Positions 45,713 to 54,691 of a DNA stretch of 64,000 nucleotides are shown here, piece by piece (within the stretch, counting starts at the first letter, position 1; each line of letters starts with the position of its first letter). The stretch is from Streptococcus vestibularis (lineage in GTDB: Bacteria > Bacillota > Bacilli > Lactobacillales > Streptococcaceae): positions 62,001-126,000 of the forward strand of contig JAABLG010000005.1 of NCBI GenBank assembly GCA_010604095.1, written 5' to 3'. The translations under genes were made by a program, and so were the position numbers. A model generated the notes under the pieces. The model had not been told where the DNA came from. It saw only the letters and a program-made list of their open reading frames with translations, and did not search any database.

Positions 45713-46191
45713 TTGCTAAAGAATTTGAAGATTTTTTATTGGCTCATTTGGATAATTATTTGATTCCGTCAGATCAGCTTGCCATTTTTATTGATAGCCA
45801 TAAGGCTAATCATGTGGTTTTGCTTTTGACAAGTAACGGGTATTCTCGTGTTCCAGTTTTGACCAAAGATAAACACTATCTTGGAACGATTTCTTTGACA
45901 GATATAAAACGTTATCAAGAAGAACACAACTTGCAAGAGTGGGAAATGGTTAACCGTGATATTAGACCGATGACATCAGACGTTATGGAAACAGTGGAAG
46001 ATAATGCTAGTCTGAATGAGGTCATGCATAAGTTGGTCAATAATCCTTTTCTTCCAGTCGTTGATAGCCAAGGTATTTTCAAAGGAATTATTACACGAAA
46101 ATCGATTCTCAAGGCAGTCAATAGCCTTTTACATGACTTTACACATGACTATATCATCATTCCAAAAACAACTGGCAACTCAGATCACTGA
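45709..46191 (+). CDS. cbpB: CBS-domain protein CbpB
   Basis: A 160-residue protein made of two CBS repeats (about 15-70 and 80-145), including [31 protein letters not shown] and [33 protein letters not shown]. The family (CbpB/DarB) binds cyclic di-AMP in Listeria and Bacillus and then releases the stringent-response enzyme Rel or pyruvate carboxylase. The start overlaps the yfcE stop (ATGA). The xerD-like gene overlaps its 3' end. Confidence 0.88.
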   Translation: MIAKEFEDFLLAHLDNYLIPSDQLAIFIDSHKANHVVLLLTSNGYSRVPVLTKDKHYLGTISLTDIKRYQEEHNLQEWEMVNRDIRPMTSDVMETVEDNASLNEVMHKLVNNPFLPVVDSQGIFKGIITRKSILKAVNSLLHDFTHDYIIIPKTTGNSDH

Positions 46192-46906
46192 GTTTCTGAG
46201 TACCAAGACTATCTCTGATAGTTCAAAGAAGGCTTATGTGTATGACCTTAAGCAGTTTGCTAACTTAATCTCTGGACAAATTGATGCAACCAGCCTCAAG
46301 GTTTATGAAAACCAATTGAAGGATTGGAAACCGTCGGTACAAAAGCGTAAGCGGTCCGCAGTTAATCAATTTTTGCGATACCTCTATCAAAAGGGTGACT
46401 TATCTGAATTTTTAACACTTTCAGAAATAGCAAGGGTGTCTACTCAAGAAGAGGAGCTAGAGAGACTGGAGCTTTTAGCGCTTTATGAAGGGCAGGAGGG
46501 ACCCGGTAAACTAGCTTGTCTGTTTATTCTAGAGTTAGGACTCCTACCTTCTGAATTTTTGGAGCTAGACTGGGCTGATATTGACTTGGCATTTGGTATT
46601 GTAACTGTGGCCAAGGGAAGCACTAAGCGTGTTCTCAGACTAGATGGCGCTTTGAAGCAATCCTTGTTGATGATTAAGAATGAGAATAGTCAGGGATTAC
46701 TTCTGGGTAAGCCCTTCACTCGTCAATGGTTGTATAAGCAAATTCAGACTTATGTTACTGCATGTGGATTACCTGGGGTCACCGCACAGATTTTGCGACA
46801 GCAGTTTATTCTTAGACAGATTGAAAAGGGAACGGGCGCCTTTGAACTGGCTCGTTTGCTAGGGCTAAAAAGTCCAGTGACCTTGGAGAAATACTACAAG
46901 ACCTAA
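46145..46906 (+). CDS. XerD-like tyrosine recombinase homologue, catalytic residues lost
   Basis: A protein of about 253 residues with the lambda-integrase core fold: an N-terminal SAM-like domain ([22 protein letters not shown]) and a C-terminal part. The first catalytic Arg of the family is Leu (GLLPSE), and the HxxR box reads QILRQQF, so both His are replaced. The final Tyr remains (LEKYYK). Recombinase activity is therefore doubtful. It is kept next to scpAB in streptococci. The start is uncertain: ATGs at 46133 and 46145 lie inside cbpB. Confidence 0.83.
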   Translation: MTISSFQKQLATQITEFLSTKTISDSSKKAYVYDLKQFANLISGQIDATSLKVYENQLKDWKPSVQKRKRSAVNQFLRYLYQKGDLSEFLTLSEIARVSTQEEELERLELLALYEGQEGPGKLACLFILELGLLPSEFLELDWADIDLAFGIVTVAKGSTKRVLRLDGALKQSLLMIKNENSQGLLLGKPFTRQWLYKQIQTYVTACGLPGVTAQILRQQFILRQIEKGTGAFELARLLGLKSPVTLEKYYKT

Positions 46907-47619
46907 TGGATATTAAGTTAAAAGATTTTGAGGGGCCACTGGATTTGTTGCTCCACCTGGTTTCTAAATATGAAGTAGACATTTACGATGTTCCCATTGT
47001 TGATGTCATTGAGCAATATTTGGCTTATCTGGCAACCTTGCAGGCAATGAAGCTCGAGGTTGCTGGTGAATATATGCTCATGGCCAGTCAACTCATGCTA
47101 ATTAAGAGTCGCAAGCTTTTGCCGACAGTTGTAGAGTCTGAGCCCGAAGCGGATGATCCGGAGCTTGAGCTCTTGAGTCAATTGGAAGAGTATGCTCGCT
47201 TTAAGACGGCTAGTCAAGAGCTTGCCAAACAACATGAAGAGCGAGCCCAATATTTTTCAAAGCCAAAGGTTGAATTGGTTTATGAAGACGTGTCCCTTAA
47301 TCAGGACAAGACTATTCAAGATATTTTCTTGGCTTTTTCAAAGATTATGGCGGAAAAGCAGGAGGAGATTCGTCGAAATCACACGACCATTGTGCGTGAT
47401 GATTATAAGATTGAAGACATGATGTTGGTTATTGAGGAGGCCTTTAGTGCTAAAAATGAGTTGATTCTAGCAGATCTTTTCACAGATGCTAAGGATATGA
47501 ACCAAGTGATTACCCTCTTTTTAGCAACCCTTGAATTGATTAAGGTACATCGCATTTCGGTACAGCAGGAAACCATTTTTGGAACAATCACACTAAGAAA
47601 GGAATGGACGAATGAGTAG
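46906..47619 (+). CDS. scpA: Segregation and condensation protein A
   Basis: A 237-residue kleisin of the bacterial SMC condensin. It has the family opening [37 protein letters not shown] and [16 protein letters not shown], and a C-terminal winged helix that contacts the SMC head. The ATG overlaps the preceding stop (TAATG), and scpB overlaps its end by 8 nt. Confidence 0.96.
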   Translation: MDIKLKDFEGPLDLLLHLVSKYEVDIYDVPIVDVIEQYLAYLATLQAMKLEVAGEYMLMASQLMLIKSRKLLPTVVESEPEADDPELELLSQLEEYARFKTASQELAKQHEERAQYFSKPKVELVYEDVSLNQDKTIQDIFLAFSKIMAEKQEEIRRNHTTIVRDDYKIEDMMLVIEEAFSAKNELILADLFTDAKDMNQVITLFLATLELIKVHRISVQQETIFGTITLRKEWTNE

Positions 47620-48199
47620 CCACTTAGCACGATTAGAAGCCCTACTTTTTGTGGCTGGTGAAGATGGACTCAGTCTACGTACTATGGCACAGCTTTTGGA
47701 AATGCCAGTTACGGGACTTACTCAGTCCTTGGAAAAATTGCAGGCAAAGTATGAGGCAGATGAGGATTCAGCTCTTTGTTTATTGGAGTCCTCAAATACT
47801 TACAAGCTAGTGACTAAGGCAGGCTTTGCAAGTCTTCTTCGTGAGTACTCAAAAACACCAATTAACCAAAGTCTCTCTCGAGCGAGCCTTGAAGTTCTTT
47901 CTATAATTGCTTATAAACAGCCTATTACTCGTGCTGAGGTTGATGCTATTCGGGGTGTTAATTCCAGTGGCGCCATTACTAAGCTTCAGGCTTTCGATTT
48001 GGTACGAGAAGCTGGTAAAAAAGATGCTGTTGGTCGCCCTAACCTTTATGCGACGACGGATTATTTTCTAGACTATATGGGAATTAACAGTTTGGATGAA
48101 TTGGTGGCTATCGACCAACTAGAACTCGAGGATCAGGAAACCAGTCTCTTTAAGGAAGAAGATTTGGAAGAACATGTGGATTTCGATAATCAAGCTTGA
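47612..48199 (+). CDS. scpB: Segregation and condensation protein B
   Basis: A 195-residue partner of ScpA made of two winged-helix domains. It has [69 protein letters not shown] and [24 protein letters not shown]. An acidic tail ends the protein. A 23-nt hairpin region (TTTGGTAA/TTACCAAA, 48202-48224, no T-run) follows before rluB. Confidence 0.96.
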   Translation: MSSHLARLEALLFVAGEDGLSLRTMAQLLEMPVTGLTQSLEKLQAKYEADEDSALCLLESSNTYKLVTKAGFASLLREYSKTPINQSLSRASLEVLSIIAYKQPITRAEVDAIRGVNSSGAITKLQAFDLVREAGKKDAVGRPNLYATTDYFLDYMGINSLDELVAIDQLELEDQETSLFKEEDLEEHVDFDNQA

Positions 48200-48288
48200 G
48201 ATTTGGTAAAGTTTGATTACCAAAAGCTAAAGGAACATAGCAGAGATGCTAGGTAGAAAGGATACAGCGCAAAAGCTGCAGAAAAAGA

Positions 48289-49014
48289 ATGCGTATTAAT
48301 AAATATATTGCCCACGCTGGTGTGGCTAGTCGTCGTAAGGCTGAGGAACTCATAAAAGAAGGTCGTGTGACCCTAAATGGCAAGACAGTTACGGAATTGG
48401 CAACAATTGTCAAAAACGGTGATACTGTTGAAGTCAATGGCAGTCCTATTTACAATGAGGAAAAAGTTTACTATCTTCTGAACAAACCACGTGGGGTCAT
48501 CTCTTCAGTATCTGATGAAAAGGATCGTAAGACGGTTATTGATCTTATGCCTCATGTTAAGGAACGTATTTATCCAGTCGGTCGCCTTGACTGGGATACG
48601 ACGGGCCTTCTTATCTTGACTAATGATGGTGACTTTACTGATAAAATGATTCACCCACGTAATGAGATTGACAAGGTTTATTTGGCGCGTGTGAAAGGCA
48701 TTGCGACCAAGGAAAATCTTCGTCCTTTAACTCGTGGTGTGGTGATTGACGGTAAGAAAACCAAGCCAGCACGTTACAATATTGTTAAGGTTGATCATGA
48801 AAAGAACCGTTCAATTGTTGAATTAACCATTCATGAAGGCCGTAACCACCAGGTTAAGAAAATGTTTGAGTCAGTGGGCTTGCTTGTTGATAAGTTGTCA
48901 CGTACCCGTTTTGGGACTCTTGATTTGACAGGCCTTCGTCCAGGTGAATCACGTCGTCTCAATAAAAAAGAAATCAGTCAGCTTCATAACGCTGCTGTTA
49001 ACAAGGTTAAATGA
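48289..49014 (+). CDS. rluB: 23S rRNA pseudouridine synthase RluB type
   Basis: A 241-residue enzyme with an N-terminal S4 domain ([31 protein letters not shown]) and an RsuA-type catalytic domain: [10 protein letters not shown], the active-site Asp in [19 protein letters not shown], and [12 protein letters not shown]. The Shine-Dalgarno before the ATG is weak (AAAAAGA). It overlaps yidD by 4 nt. Confidence 0.93.
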   Translation: MRINKYIAHAGVASRRKAEELIKEGRVTLNGKTVTELATIVKNGDTVEVNGSPIYNEEKVYYLLNKPRGVISSVSDEKDRKTVIDLMPHVKERIYPVGRLDWDTTGLLILTNDGDFTDKMIHPRNEIDKVYLARVKGIATKENLRPLTRGVVIDGKKTKPARYNIVKVDHEKNRSIVELTIHEGRNHQVKKMFESVGLLVDKLSRTRFGTLDLTGLRPGESRRLNKKEISQLHNAAVNKVK

Positions 49015-49262
49015 TAAAGAGGTTTCTGATTGTTCTGGTTATGGCCTATCAGAGATGGATTTCTCCCCTCTTTCCACCGTCTTGTCGCTTTCGTCCAACC
49101 TGTTCGGTTTACATGATTCAAGCCATTGAAAAACATGGTTTAAAAGGTGTTCTTATGGGTATTGCTCGTATCTTACGATGTCACCCCTTTTCAGAAACTG
49201 GAGAGGATCCGGTTCCAGATTATTTTAGCCTAAAACGTCATAAAACTCCTTTGGATAAGTAA
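49011..49262 (+). CDS. yidD: Membrane protein insertion efficiency factor YidD
   Basis: An 83-residue protein that assists YidC/Sec-mediated membrane insertion. The family core [49 protein letters not shown] contains the three conserved Cys. It starts in the rluB stop (ATGATAA). Its last codons form the arm of a strong terminator. Confidence 0.95.
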   Translation: MIKRFLIVLVMAYQRWISPLFPPSCRFRPTCSVYMIQAIEKHGLKGVLMGIARILRCHPFSETGEDPVPDYFSLKRHKTPLDK

Positions 49263-49279
49263 TCCAAAGGAGTTCTTTT
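49244..49279. terminator. Terminator overlapping the yidD 3' end
   Basis: AACTCCTTTGGAT and ATCCAAAGGAGTT form a perfect 13-bp stem. The yidD stop lies at the loop. T-rich sequence follows on both strands, so it also ends trkH. Confidence 0.92.
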
Positions 49280-49283
49280 ATGC

Positions 49284-50723
49284 TTAAATTTTTGACCAAG
49301 TTTTTGGTAGGAATAGGAGCAATACAGGATAAATTTCCAAGCGTCCAGCAATCATAGCAAATCCCATGATAAGCTTAGACAAAGGACTAAAAATAGCGAA
49401 GCTATCACTGGTTCCTAGTAATGGTCCAATGTTGTTGAAGGTTGAAGCAGCAGCGCTTGTCACGACTAAAAGATTTTGATTATCCAATGACAGAAGGGCT
49501 ACTAGACCTAGCATAATAAATACATATACAGCTAAGTATTTAAGGACACTATGTTGTGTTTCTTTATCAAGAACACTTCCATTAATGTGAAGGGAAAGGA
49601 TTCTGTTAGGATAAAGACTTGCTAGGGTTTGATTACGAGCAATTTTAGCAATAATCATTGCACGGATAACCTTGAAACCACCAGCCGTAGAACCTGCTGA
49701 TCCCCCAATAAACATCAAGATGAGCAGGAGATACTGAGAAAATAGAGGCCAATTGGTAATATCTGTTAGACCAAAACCAGTGGTTGTGATGATGGTTGAC
49801 ACTTCAAAGAATGAATATTTAAACGAATCAGCCAAATTGTGGTAGATACCAAAAATATTGAGGACGATTAAACCTGTTGAGATTGCAACAATCGCAAAAT
49901 AAGTACGTAATTCTTCATCTTGGAAGAAGAATTTGACTTTGCGCAGCAAAATATAGAAATAAAGGTTGAAGTTAACCCCAAAAAGAAGGGTACCAACTGT
50001 AACCACATAGGTAATCAAGTCGCTATGATAGTGAGCGATAGAGTCATTGTAGACTGCAAAACCACCGGTACCAGCACCTCCCATAGCAATGATAATACTA
50101 TCAAAGAGTGGCATACCACAAATCCATAGAATCATAGCAAAAATCACAAACATGACCAGATAGATGATGTACAGAATCTGAGCTGTATTTTTCAGCTTGG
50201 CAACAACCTTACCAAAGACTGGGCCAGGGACCTCTGCACGCATAACCTCATGGTGACCATTTTTACTGTTGTTCATGATAGCTAATGCAAAAACCAATAC
50301 CCCCATCCCTCCAATTAAGTGGGCGAAGCTTCGCCAGAAGAGAAGAGAGTGTGTCAGGACCCCAGTGTCAGTGAGAATTGTAGCTCCTGTGGTTGTGAAA
50401 CCCGAGCTCATTTCGAAGAAAGCATCAATAACACTTGGGATTTGCCCAGCGAAAACAAATGGTAAGCCTCCAAAGAAGGACCAAAGTACCCAACAGAGGG
50501 CTACAATGAGCATTCCTTCTTTTGTGTAAATATGGTAATTTTTTGGTTTAAAGAGAGAGCCAATACCACCAAGGAGGAGAAGTATTCCCATCGTCCCCAA
50601 AATACTAGCAAATACCTTAGCATCCTCATGGTAAATAAGGGCAACGACAAGTGGTACTACTAAGAGACCAGCTTCAATAAGCAGAAGTTTTGAAATAAGA
50701 AAACGGATAATAGATCTATTCAT
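49284..50723 (-). CDS. trkH: Potassium uptake protein TrkH/KtrB
   Basis: A 479-residue K+ (or Na+/K+) transporter membrane subunit. It has four M-P-M repeats with filter-like motifs: SSGFTTTGATIL, GAGTGGFAVY, TTTGFGLTD and SNNIGP-type (STFNNIGPLLG). It works with the regulatory subunit encoded just upstream on the same strand (7-nt gap). Confidence 0.95.
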   Translation of the reverse strand: MNRSIIRFLISKLLLIEAGLLVVPLVVALIYHEDAKVFASILGTMGILLLLGGIGSLFKPKNYHIYTKEGMLIVALCWVLWSFFGGLPFVFAGQIPSVIDAFFEMSSGFTTTGATILTDTGVLTHSLLFWRSFAHLIGGMGVLVFALAIMNNSKNGHHEVMRAEVPGPVFGKVVAKLKNTAQILYIIYLVMFVIFAMILWICGMPLFDSIIIAMGGAGTGGFAVYNDSIAHYHSDLITYVVTVGTLLFGVNFNLYFYILLRKVKFFFQDEELRTYFAIVAISTGLIVLNIFGIYHNLADSFKYSFFEVSTIITTTGFGLTDITNWPLFSQYLLLILMFIGGSAGSTAGGFKVIRAMIIAKIARNQTLASLYPNRILSLHINGSVLDKETQHSVLKYLAVYVFIMLGLVALLSLDNQNLLVVTSAAASTFNNIGPLLGTSDSFAIFSPLSKLIMGFAMIAGRLEIYPVLLLFLPKTWSKI

Positions 50724-50729
50724 GGTAGC

Positions 50730-52079
50730 TTACCTCTTTAACAAGTCGTAAATGTGAGTCACGTTTTGTAAGAGGGTAACGACCACGATTTTATCACCAT
50801 AAGCCAGTCTATCCTCACCAGTAGGGAAAATCGCTTTTCCATTACGGATGATAGCGGCGATAAGAACACCGTTAGCGAAATCAATGTCAGAAAGCTTCAT
50901 ACCGGCAATTTGGTTATTTTCCTTGATTTGAAATTGCAAGGTTTCGATGCGACCATTTGCCACATGGTGAAGAGCATCAAGACTAGAATCTTTGGCATTA
51001 TAGCGTCCACGGACAAAGTGCATGACAGTATCAACGGCAATACTCTTAGGTGTGACAATTGTTGAAGTCTCACGTGTATCGATAATCTCTAAAAGACTGG
51101 TACGGTTAACCTTGGTAATGTTTTTATGAATACCAAGACTCTCAAGGAACATAGAGGTAATGATGTTTTCTTCGTCTACCCCAGTGAGCGTAGCTACCGC
51201 ATCATAACTAGCAGCACTTTCCTCAAGAAGAAGGTCTTTGGCAGTACCATCTCCCAGAATGACAGAAACTTCTGGGAAGACCTGACTAAAAGTTTGTGCT
51301 CGATCCATTTTCTGCTCAATCAATTTGACCTTAATACGAGTGTTTTTCAAGATATTGAGCAAATAGTAGGAGATACGTCCAGCACCAATTAACATAAGAT
51401 TTTTAATGCTTTTTGATTTGATGTAGCTGTGGAAAAGTGCCATGTCAACACGTTTCCCAGTTACATAGATCTTATCGCCAACTTGAATGGTGGCATTCCC
51501 ATCTGGAATGATGAGTTCATTTTTACGATCAATCGTACAAACCAAAATGTTACTAAATTTCTTCCGGAATTGTTCAAGGCTCATGCCAGATAATTGACTG
51601 TTTTCGGTAACTTTAAAGGCCATAAGAATGACGCGCCCATTAGCAAAAGTCTCAACCGATAAAGCATTCGGAAATTCAACTGTATTGGCGATATACCGAG
51701 CTGCTAGCAGTTCGGGGTTAACTACCGCTGAGAATCCAAGGAAGTTTCTGTCTTTGAAATAAGCATTGGAATATTCTGGGTTACGAACACGAACGATGGT
51801 TTCTTTAGCCCCCATTTGTTTGGCCAGAACCGCTGAAATCATGTTTACCTCATCTTTGTCAGTCATTGCAATAAAAACATCACAATTATTGACCTCGGCT
51901 TGTTCTAAAATTTTGAAGTTGGCGCCATTACCGGCAAAGCCCATAATATCGTAGCGCTTGATGAGGCGTTTAAGGACTTCTTCCTTCTGCTCAATTAAAA
52001 TAACATCGTGCTTCTCTTCGACAAGAGAACGACAGAGTGCGGCACCGACTTTACCGGCACCTACGACAATAATACGCAT
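50730..52079 (-). CDS. trkA: Potassium transport regulatory subunit TrkA
   Basis: A 449-residue peripheral protein with two RCK units. Each has a Rossmann NAD(P)-binding part (MRIIVVGAGKVGAALCRSLVEEKHDVILIE and KNLMLIGAGRISYYLLNILKN) followed by a TrkA-C domain (about 140-220 and 370-449). TrkA gates TrkH in response to nucleotides; RCK_C domains may also sense cyclic di-AMP in Firmicutes. It is the first gene of the trkA-trkH operon and has a good GGAGGT site. Confidence 0.94.
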   Translation of the reverse strand: MRIIVVGAGKVGAALCRSLVEEKHDVILIEQKEEVLKRLIKRYDIMGFAGNGANFKILEQAEVNNCDVFIAMTDKDEVNMISAVLAKQMGAKETIVRVRNPEYSNAYFKDRNFLGFSAVVNPELLAARYIANTVEFPNALSVETFANGRVILMAFKVTENSQLSGMSLEQFRKKFSNILVCTIDRKNELIIPDGNATIQVGDKIYVTGKRVDMALFHSYIKSKSIKNLMLIGAGRISYYLLNILKNTRIKVKLIEQKMDRAQTFSQVFPEVSVILGDGTAKDLLLEESAASYDAVATLTGVDEENIITSMFLESLGIHKNITKVNRTSLLEIIDTRETSTIVTPKSIAVDTVMHFVRGRYNAKDSSLDALHHVANGRIETLQFQIKENNQIAGMKLSDIDFANGVLIAAIIRNGKAIFPTGEDRLAYGDKIVVVTLLQNVTHIYDLLKR

Positions 52080-52203
52080 GAGTTACCTCCAAATAATCAC
52101 TTCTATGATACTCTATTTTGGCTGAAAAATCATCCTTTTCAGGCCTTTATAAGTGATTCCTATGAAAATTAGATGACAAGATCACAAATAATAATTTTTT
52201 TCT

Positions 52204-52241
52204 GTCAATAGTATTGACTTTTATAACAATAGTGCTAAAAT
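52204..52241 (+). promoter_or_regulatory. trmL promoter overlapped by a perfect palindrome
   Basis: TTGACT (52214-52219), 16 bp, then TAAAAT (52236-52241) preceded by TG. GTCAATAGTATTGAC (52204-52218) is a perfect 15-nt palindrome covering the -35, so it is a candidate operator. No regulator can be named. Confidence 0.6.
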
Positions 52242-52304
52242 AGTGTTTAAAGATTCGTTATTTTAAATCTAACCTGTCATGATTTAAGCTAATGAACGTC
52301 CACA

Positions 52305-52350
52305 ACCATGTCGTCTGCTGAGCTTGACTCCGGGCGACATGGTATTTTTT
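52305..52350 (+). terminator. Terminator/attenuator hairpin in the trmL leader
   Basis: ACCATGTCG (52305-52313) and CGACATGGT (52335-52343) form a 9-bp stem followed by A-T6. It lies between the promoter and the trmL start (52369), so transcription may be attenuated. A second stem, TTAAATC/GATTTAA, lies upstream (about 52263-52287). Confidence 0.65.
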
Positions 52351-52368
52351 ATGTCTAGGAGAATTGTT

Positions 52369-52878
52369 ATGTCACGTAATCACATTGTCTTGTTTGAGCC
52401 TCGTATCCCGCAAAACACAGGGAATATTGCCCGTACCTGTGCAGCGACCAATAGCCCTCTTCATATTATTCGACCAATGGGTTTTCCAATTGATGACAAG
52501 AAAATGAAACGTGCAGGCTTAGACTACTGGGATAAACTCGATATTACCTATTACGATAATTTAGCTGATTTTATGGCTAAAAATCAGCAAGGACGTTTAC
52601 ATTTAGTTACGAAGTTTGCGGATAAAACTTATTCTGATGAGGCCTATGATGATGGCAAGGACCACTACTTTATGTTTGGACGTGAAGATACGGGTCTACC
52701 CGAGGAATTTATGCGTGAGCATGTTGAAAAAGCTATCCGTATTCCGATGAATGATGAACATGTCCGTAGTCTTAATGTATCAAATACGGTTTGCATGATT
52801 GTTTATGAGGCTCTTCGTCAGCAGCAGTTCGAGGGGTTGGAATTGAGTCACCGTTATCAGCATGACAAATTAAAATAA
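52369..52878 (+). CDS. trmL: tRNA (cytidine/uridine-34) 2'-O-methyltransferase TrmL
   Basis: A 169-residue SPOUT enzyme that methylates the wobble ribose of certain tRNAs. It has [41 protein letters not shown] and [27 protein letters not shown]. The start at 52369 has AGGAGAATTG; the frame is open 45 nt further up through the attenuator hairpin, which is not coding. Confidence 0.93.
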   Translation: MSRNHIVLFEPRIPQNTGNIARTCAATNSPLHIIRPMGFPIDDKKMKRAGLDYWDKLDITYYDNLADFMAKNQQGRLHLVTKFADKTYSDEAYDDGKDHYFMFGREDTGLPEEFMREHVEKAIRIPMNDEHVRSLNVSNTVCMIVYEALRQQQFEGLELSHRYQHDKLK

Positions 52879-52984
52879 ACAGCCTTATCTCCATACCAAG
52901 AGTATATAGTTAATGGTTATCAATAGATTAGAAATCCATAATTCCAAAACCTTGTCACCAAGGTTTTTTTATGTTACTCTTAAA

Positions 52985-53195
52985 AGGTCTTCAGGGCAGG
53001 GTGAAACTCCCGACCGGTGGTGATTCTATAATCTACTGTTAGGACCTAATTGAAAGAGATTCTCTAGATGGCTCGTCAGCTTTTGGAGGATTTTAGACAT
53101 TAATGGTATTGATAGTAATCTTAGATAAGTCCGCGAGCGCAAGCTGATGAGGTGTGATTCCTCAACCGACAGTACAGTCTGGATGGAAGAAGACC
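52985..53195 (+). promoter_or_regulatory. FMN riboswitch (RFN element)
   Basis: The classic conserved blocks are present: CAGGGCAGGGTGAAACTCCC, GACCGGTGGT, AAGTCCGCGAGCG, GGTGTGATTCCTCAACCGAC and AGTCTGGATGGAAGA. Helix P1 is closed by GGTCTTC (52985-52991) and GAAGACC (53189-53195). It precedes ribU and should repress it when FMN is abundant. T-rich stretches downstream (53200-53217) provide the expression platform. Confidence 0.96.
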
Positions 53196-53278
53196 AGTCT
53201 TTTTGCGTAGGCTTTTTTGGCATAGGCAAATCCATTGGGAACTTCTTTCAAATTGTTCAAATTTGGAGGAATTTTTTT

Positions 53279-53836
53279 ATGACAAACACACGTAAATTGG
53301 CTTATATCGCCATTTTATCCGCAATTTCATTCTTGTTGCTTTATTTTTCATTTCCATTGATTCCGGCAGCAGATTTTTTGAAGGTTGATTTTTCAATCCT
53401 TCCTGTTCTGATTGCCTTAGTCATCTTTGATTTTAAGAGTGCTATTGGCGTTCTCTTGTTGCGTTCATTGCTGAAGCTTTTGCTAAACAATGGGGGTCCA
53501 GGTTCAATAATTGGACTTCCTATGAATTTTATTGCTTTAGGATTCTTTGTTTGGGGACTTAGCTATTTCTGGAAGAAAAACCAAACAAGTAAGAATTTTA
53601 TTCTTGGTTCAGTTGTAGGAACACTAGCTCTTACACTTGCCATGGTTGTCCTCAACTACATTTATGCAGTACCACTCTATGCTAAATTTGCTAATTTCGA
53701 TATTGGACAATTCATAGGACTTTATAAATACCTTTTTACTATGGTTGTACCTTTTAATTTGCTTCAAGGTTTGATTTTTGCAGTAGTCTTTGCTCTGATT
53801 TATGCTCCGCTTAAGTCAATTCTAGTAAAATTATAA
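53279..53836 (+). CDS. ribU: Riboflavin ECF transporter S component RibU
   Basis: A 185-residue substrate-binding membrane subunit that imports riboflavin with the shared EcfAA'T module. It has RKLAYIAILSAISFLLLYFSFPLIP, FLKVDFSILPVLIALVIF, the NNGGPGSIIGLPMNFIALG segment and six membrane helices. The open frame runs back into the riboswitch (to 53147), but the ATG at 53279 with GGAGGAA is the real start. The 3' end is partly duplicated (53818-53857). Confidence 0.95.
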   Translation: MTNTRKLAYIAILSAISFLLLYFSFPLIPAADFLKVDFSILPVLIALVIFDFKSAIGVLLLRSLLKLLLNNGGPGSIIGLPMNFIALGFFVWGLSYFWKKNQTSKNFILGSVVGTLALTLAMVVLNYIYAVPLYAKFANFDIGQFIGLYKYLFTMVVPFNLLQGLIFAVVFALIYAPLKSILVKL

Positions 53837-53857
53837 AAATTCTAGTAAAATTATAAA
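53818..53857 (+). repeat. 20-bp perfect tandem duplication at the ribU stop
   Basis: AATTCTAGTAAAATTATAAA occurs twice head to tail (53818-53837 and 53838-53857). The first copy encodes the last RibU residues and stop; the second fills the gap to the next ATG. Confidence 0.97.
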
Positions 53858-53858
53858 T

Positions 53859-54509
53859 ATGAAACACAAACAAATACATTATATTTATACTTCTTTTGCC
53901 CTCTTACTATTTGTTGCTCTCGGTTACATGGTCAAGTTCTACCCTGAAGCCTTGACAGGATTTGATAGCAGCATCCAGACCTGGGTTCGAGGAGATTTGC
54001 CAACAGGACTGACGCATTTTTTTAAGGCGGTTACGGTCCTTGGGAACACACCTGTTCAGGCCATTATTGCAATTGTAGCGGTAATTTGGCTTTATTTAAA
54101 CCAGTACAAATCTGAAGCTATCTTTGTGGGAACCAGTGGCGTTCTCGCTAGTATCATGATTGTAAGTCTGAAATATATTTACCAACGCCCACGTCCATCA
54201 ATTACGCATTTGGTCCATGCTGGTGGTTATTCTTTTCCTAGTGGCCACTCCCTGGGAACCTTCATGATTCTTGGTGCGATTGCTATTGTCCTTGCTCAGC
54301 GTCTGGCTAAAAAAGGAGCAAAAGTAGTCATTTATATTGTTACGGGGCTTCTAATTGCGCTCGTCGGACTTTCCCGTATTTACGTGGGGGTTCACTATCC
54401 TACAGATGTTTTGGCCGGTTTTACCTTGGCATTTGGTTTACTGAATGCTATTTACCCGACTTACGACCGTATTCGCTTTGAATGGCGGTTCCAAAGTAAA
54501 CAGAAATAG
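53859..54509 (+). CDS. PAP2-family membrane phosphatase
   Basis: A 216-residue protein with six membrane segments and complete PAP2 motifs: KYIYQRPRP, SFPSGHSLGTF and LSRIYVGVHYPTDVLAG. It may recycle undecaprenyl pyrophosphate or dephosphorylate other lipids. There is no Shine-Dalgarno before the ATG, only the duplicated ribU end. Before the duplication the ATG would have lain 2 nt after the ribU stop, so translation is probably coupled to ribU. Confidence 0.88.
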   Translation: MKHKQIHYIYTSFALLLFVALGYMVKFYPEALTGFDSSIQTWVRGDLPTGLTHFFKAVTVLGNTPVQAIIAIVAVIWLYLNQYKSEAIFVGTSGVLASIMIVSLKYIYQRPRPSITHLVHAGGYSFPSGHSLGTFMILGAIAIVLAQRLAKKGAKVVIYIVTGLLIALVGLSRIYVGVHYPTDVLAGFTLAFGLLNAIYPTYDRIRFEWRFQSKQK

Positions 54510-54646
54510 CATCAAGAGGTTGGAACAGATGTTTCCAACCTTTGACTCATTATTAAGGCAACGATACAGGTCCGTATTTCTTAAAGATCATATGAATTAT
54601 CGATACATTAAAAAATACTAACTATATGTCAATTACATTACAATTG

Positions 54647-54655
54647 TGATATAAT
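54647..54655 (+). promoter_or_regulatory. Extended -10 promoter of comR
   Basis: TGATATAAT lies 37 nt before the TTG start. The palindrome ACAATTGT sits just upstream (54640-54647). Confidence 0.65.
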
Positions 54656-54691
54656 AGCCTTAAGCTTTTGAATTGAATAAAGGAGATTTTA

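Noticed and set aside
53147..53278. Extended N-terminus of RibU
   Set aside because: It is read through the FMN riboswitch and its expression platform; the ATG at 53279 has GGAGGAA and the family N-terminus.
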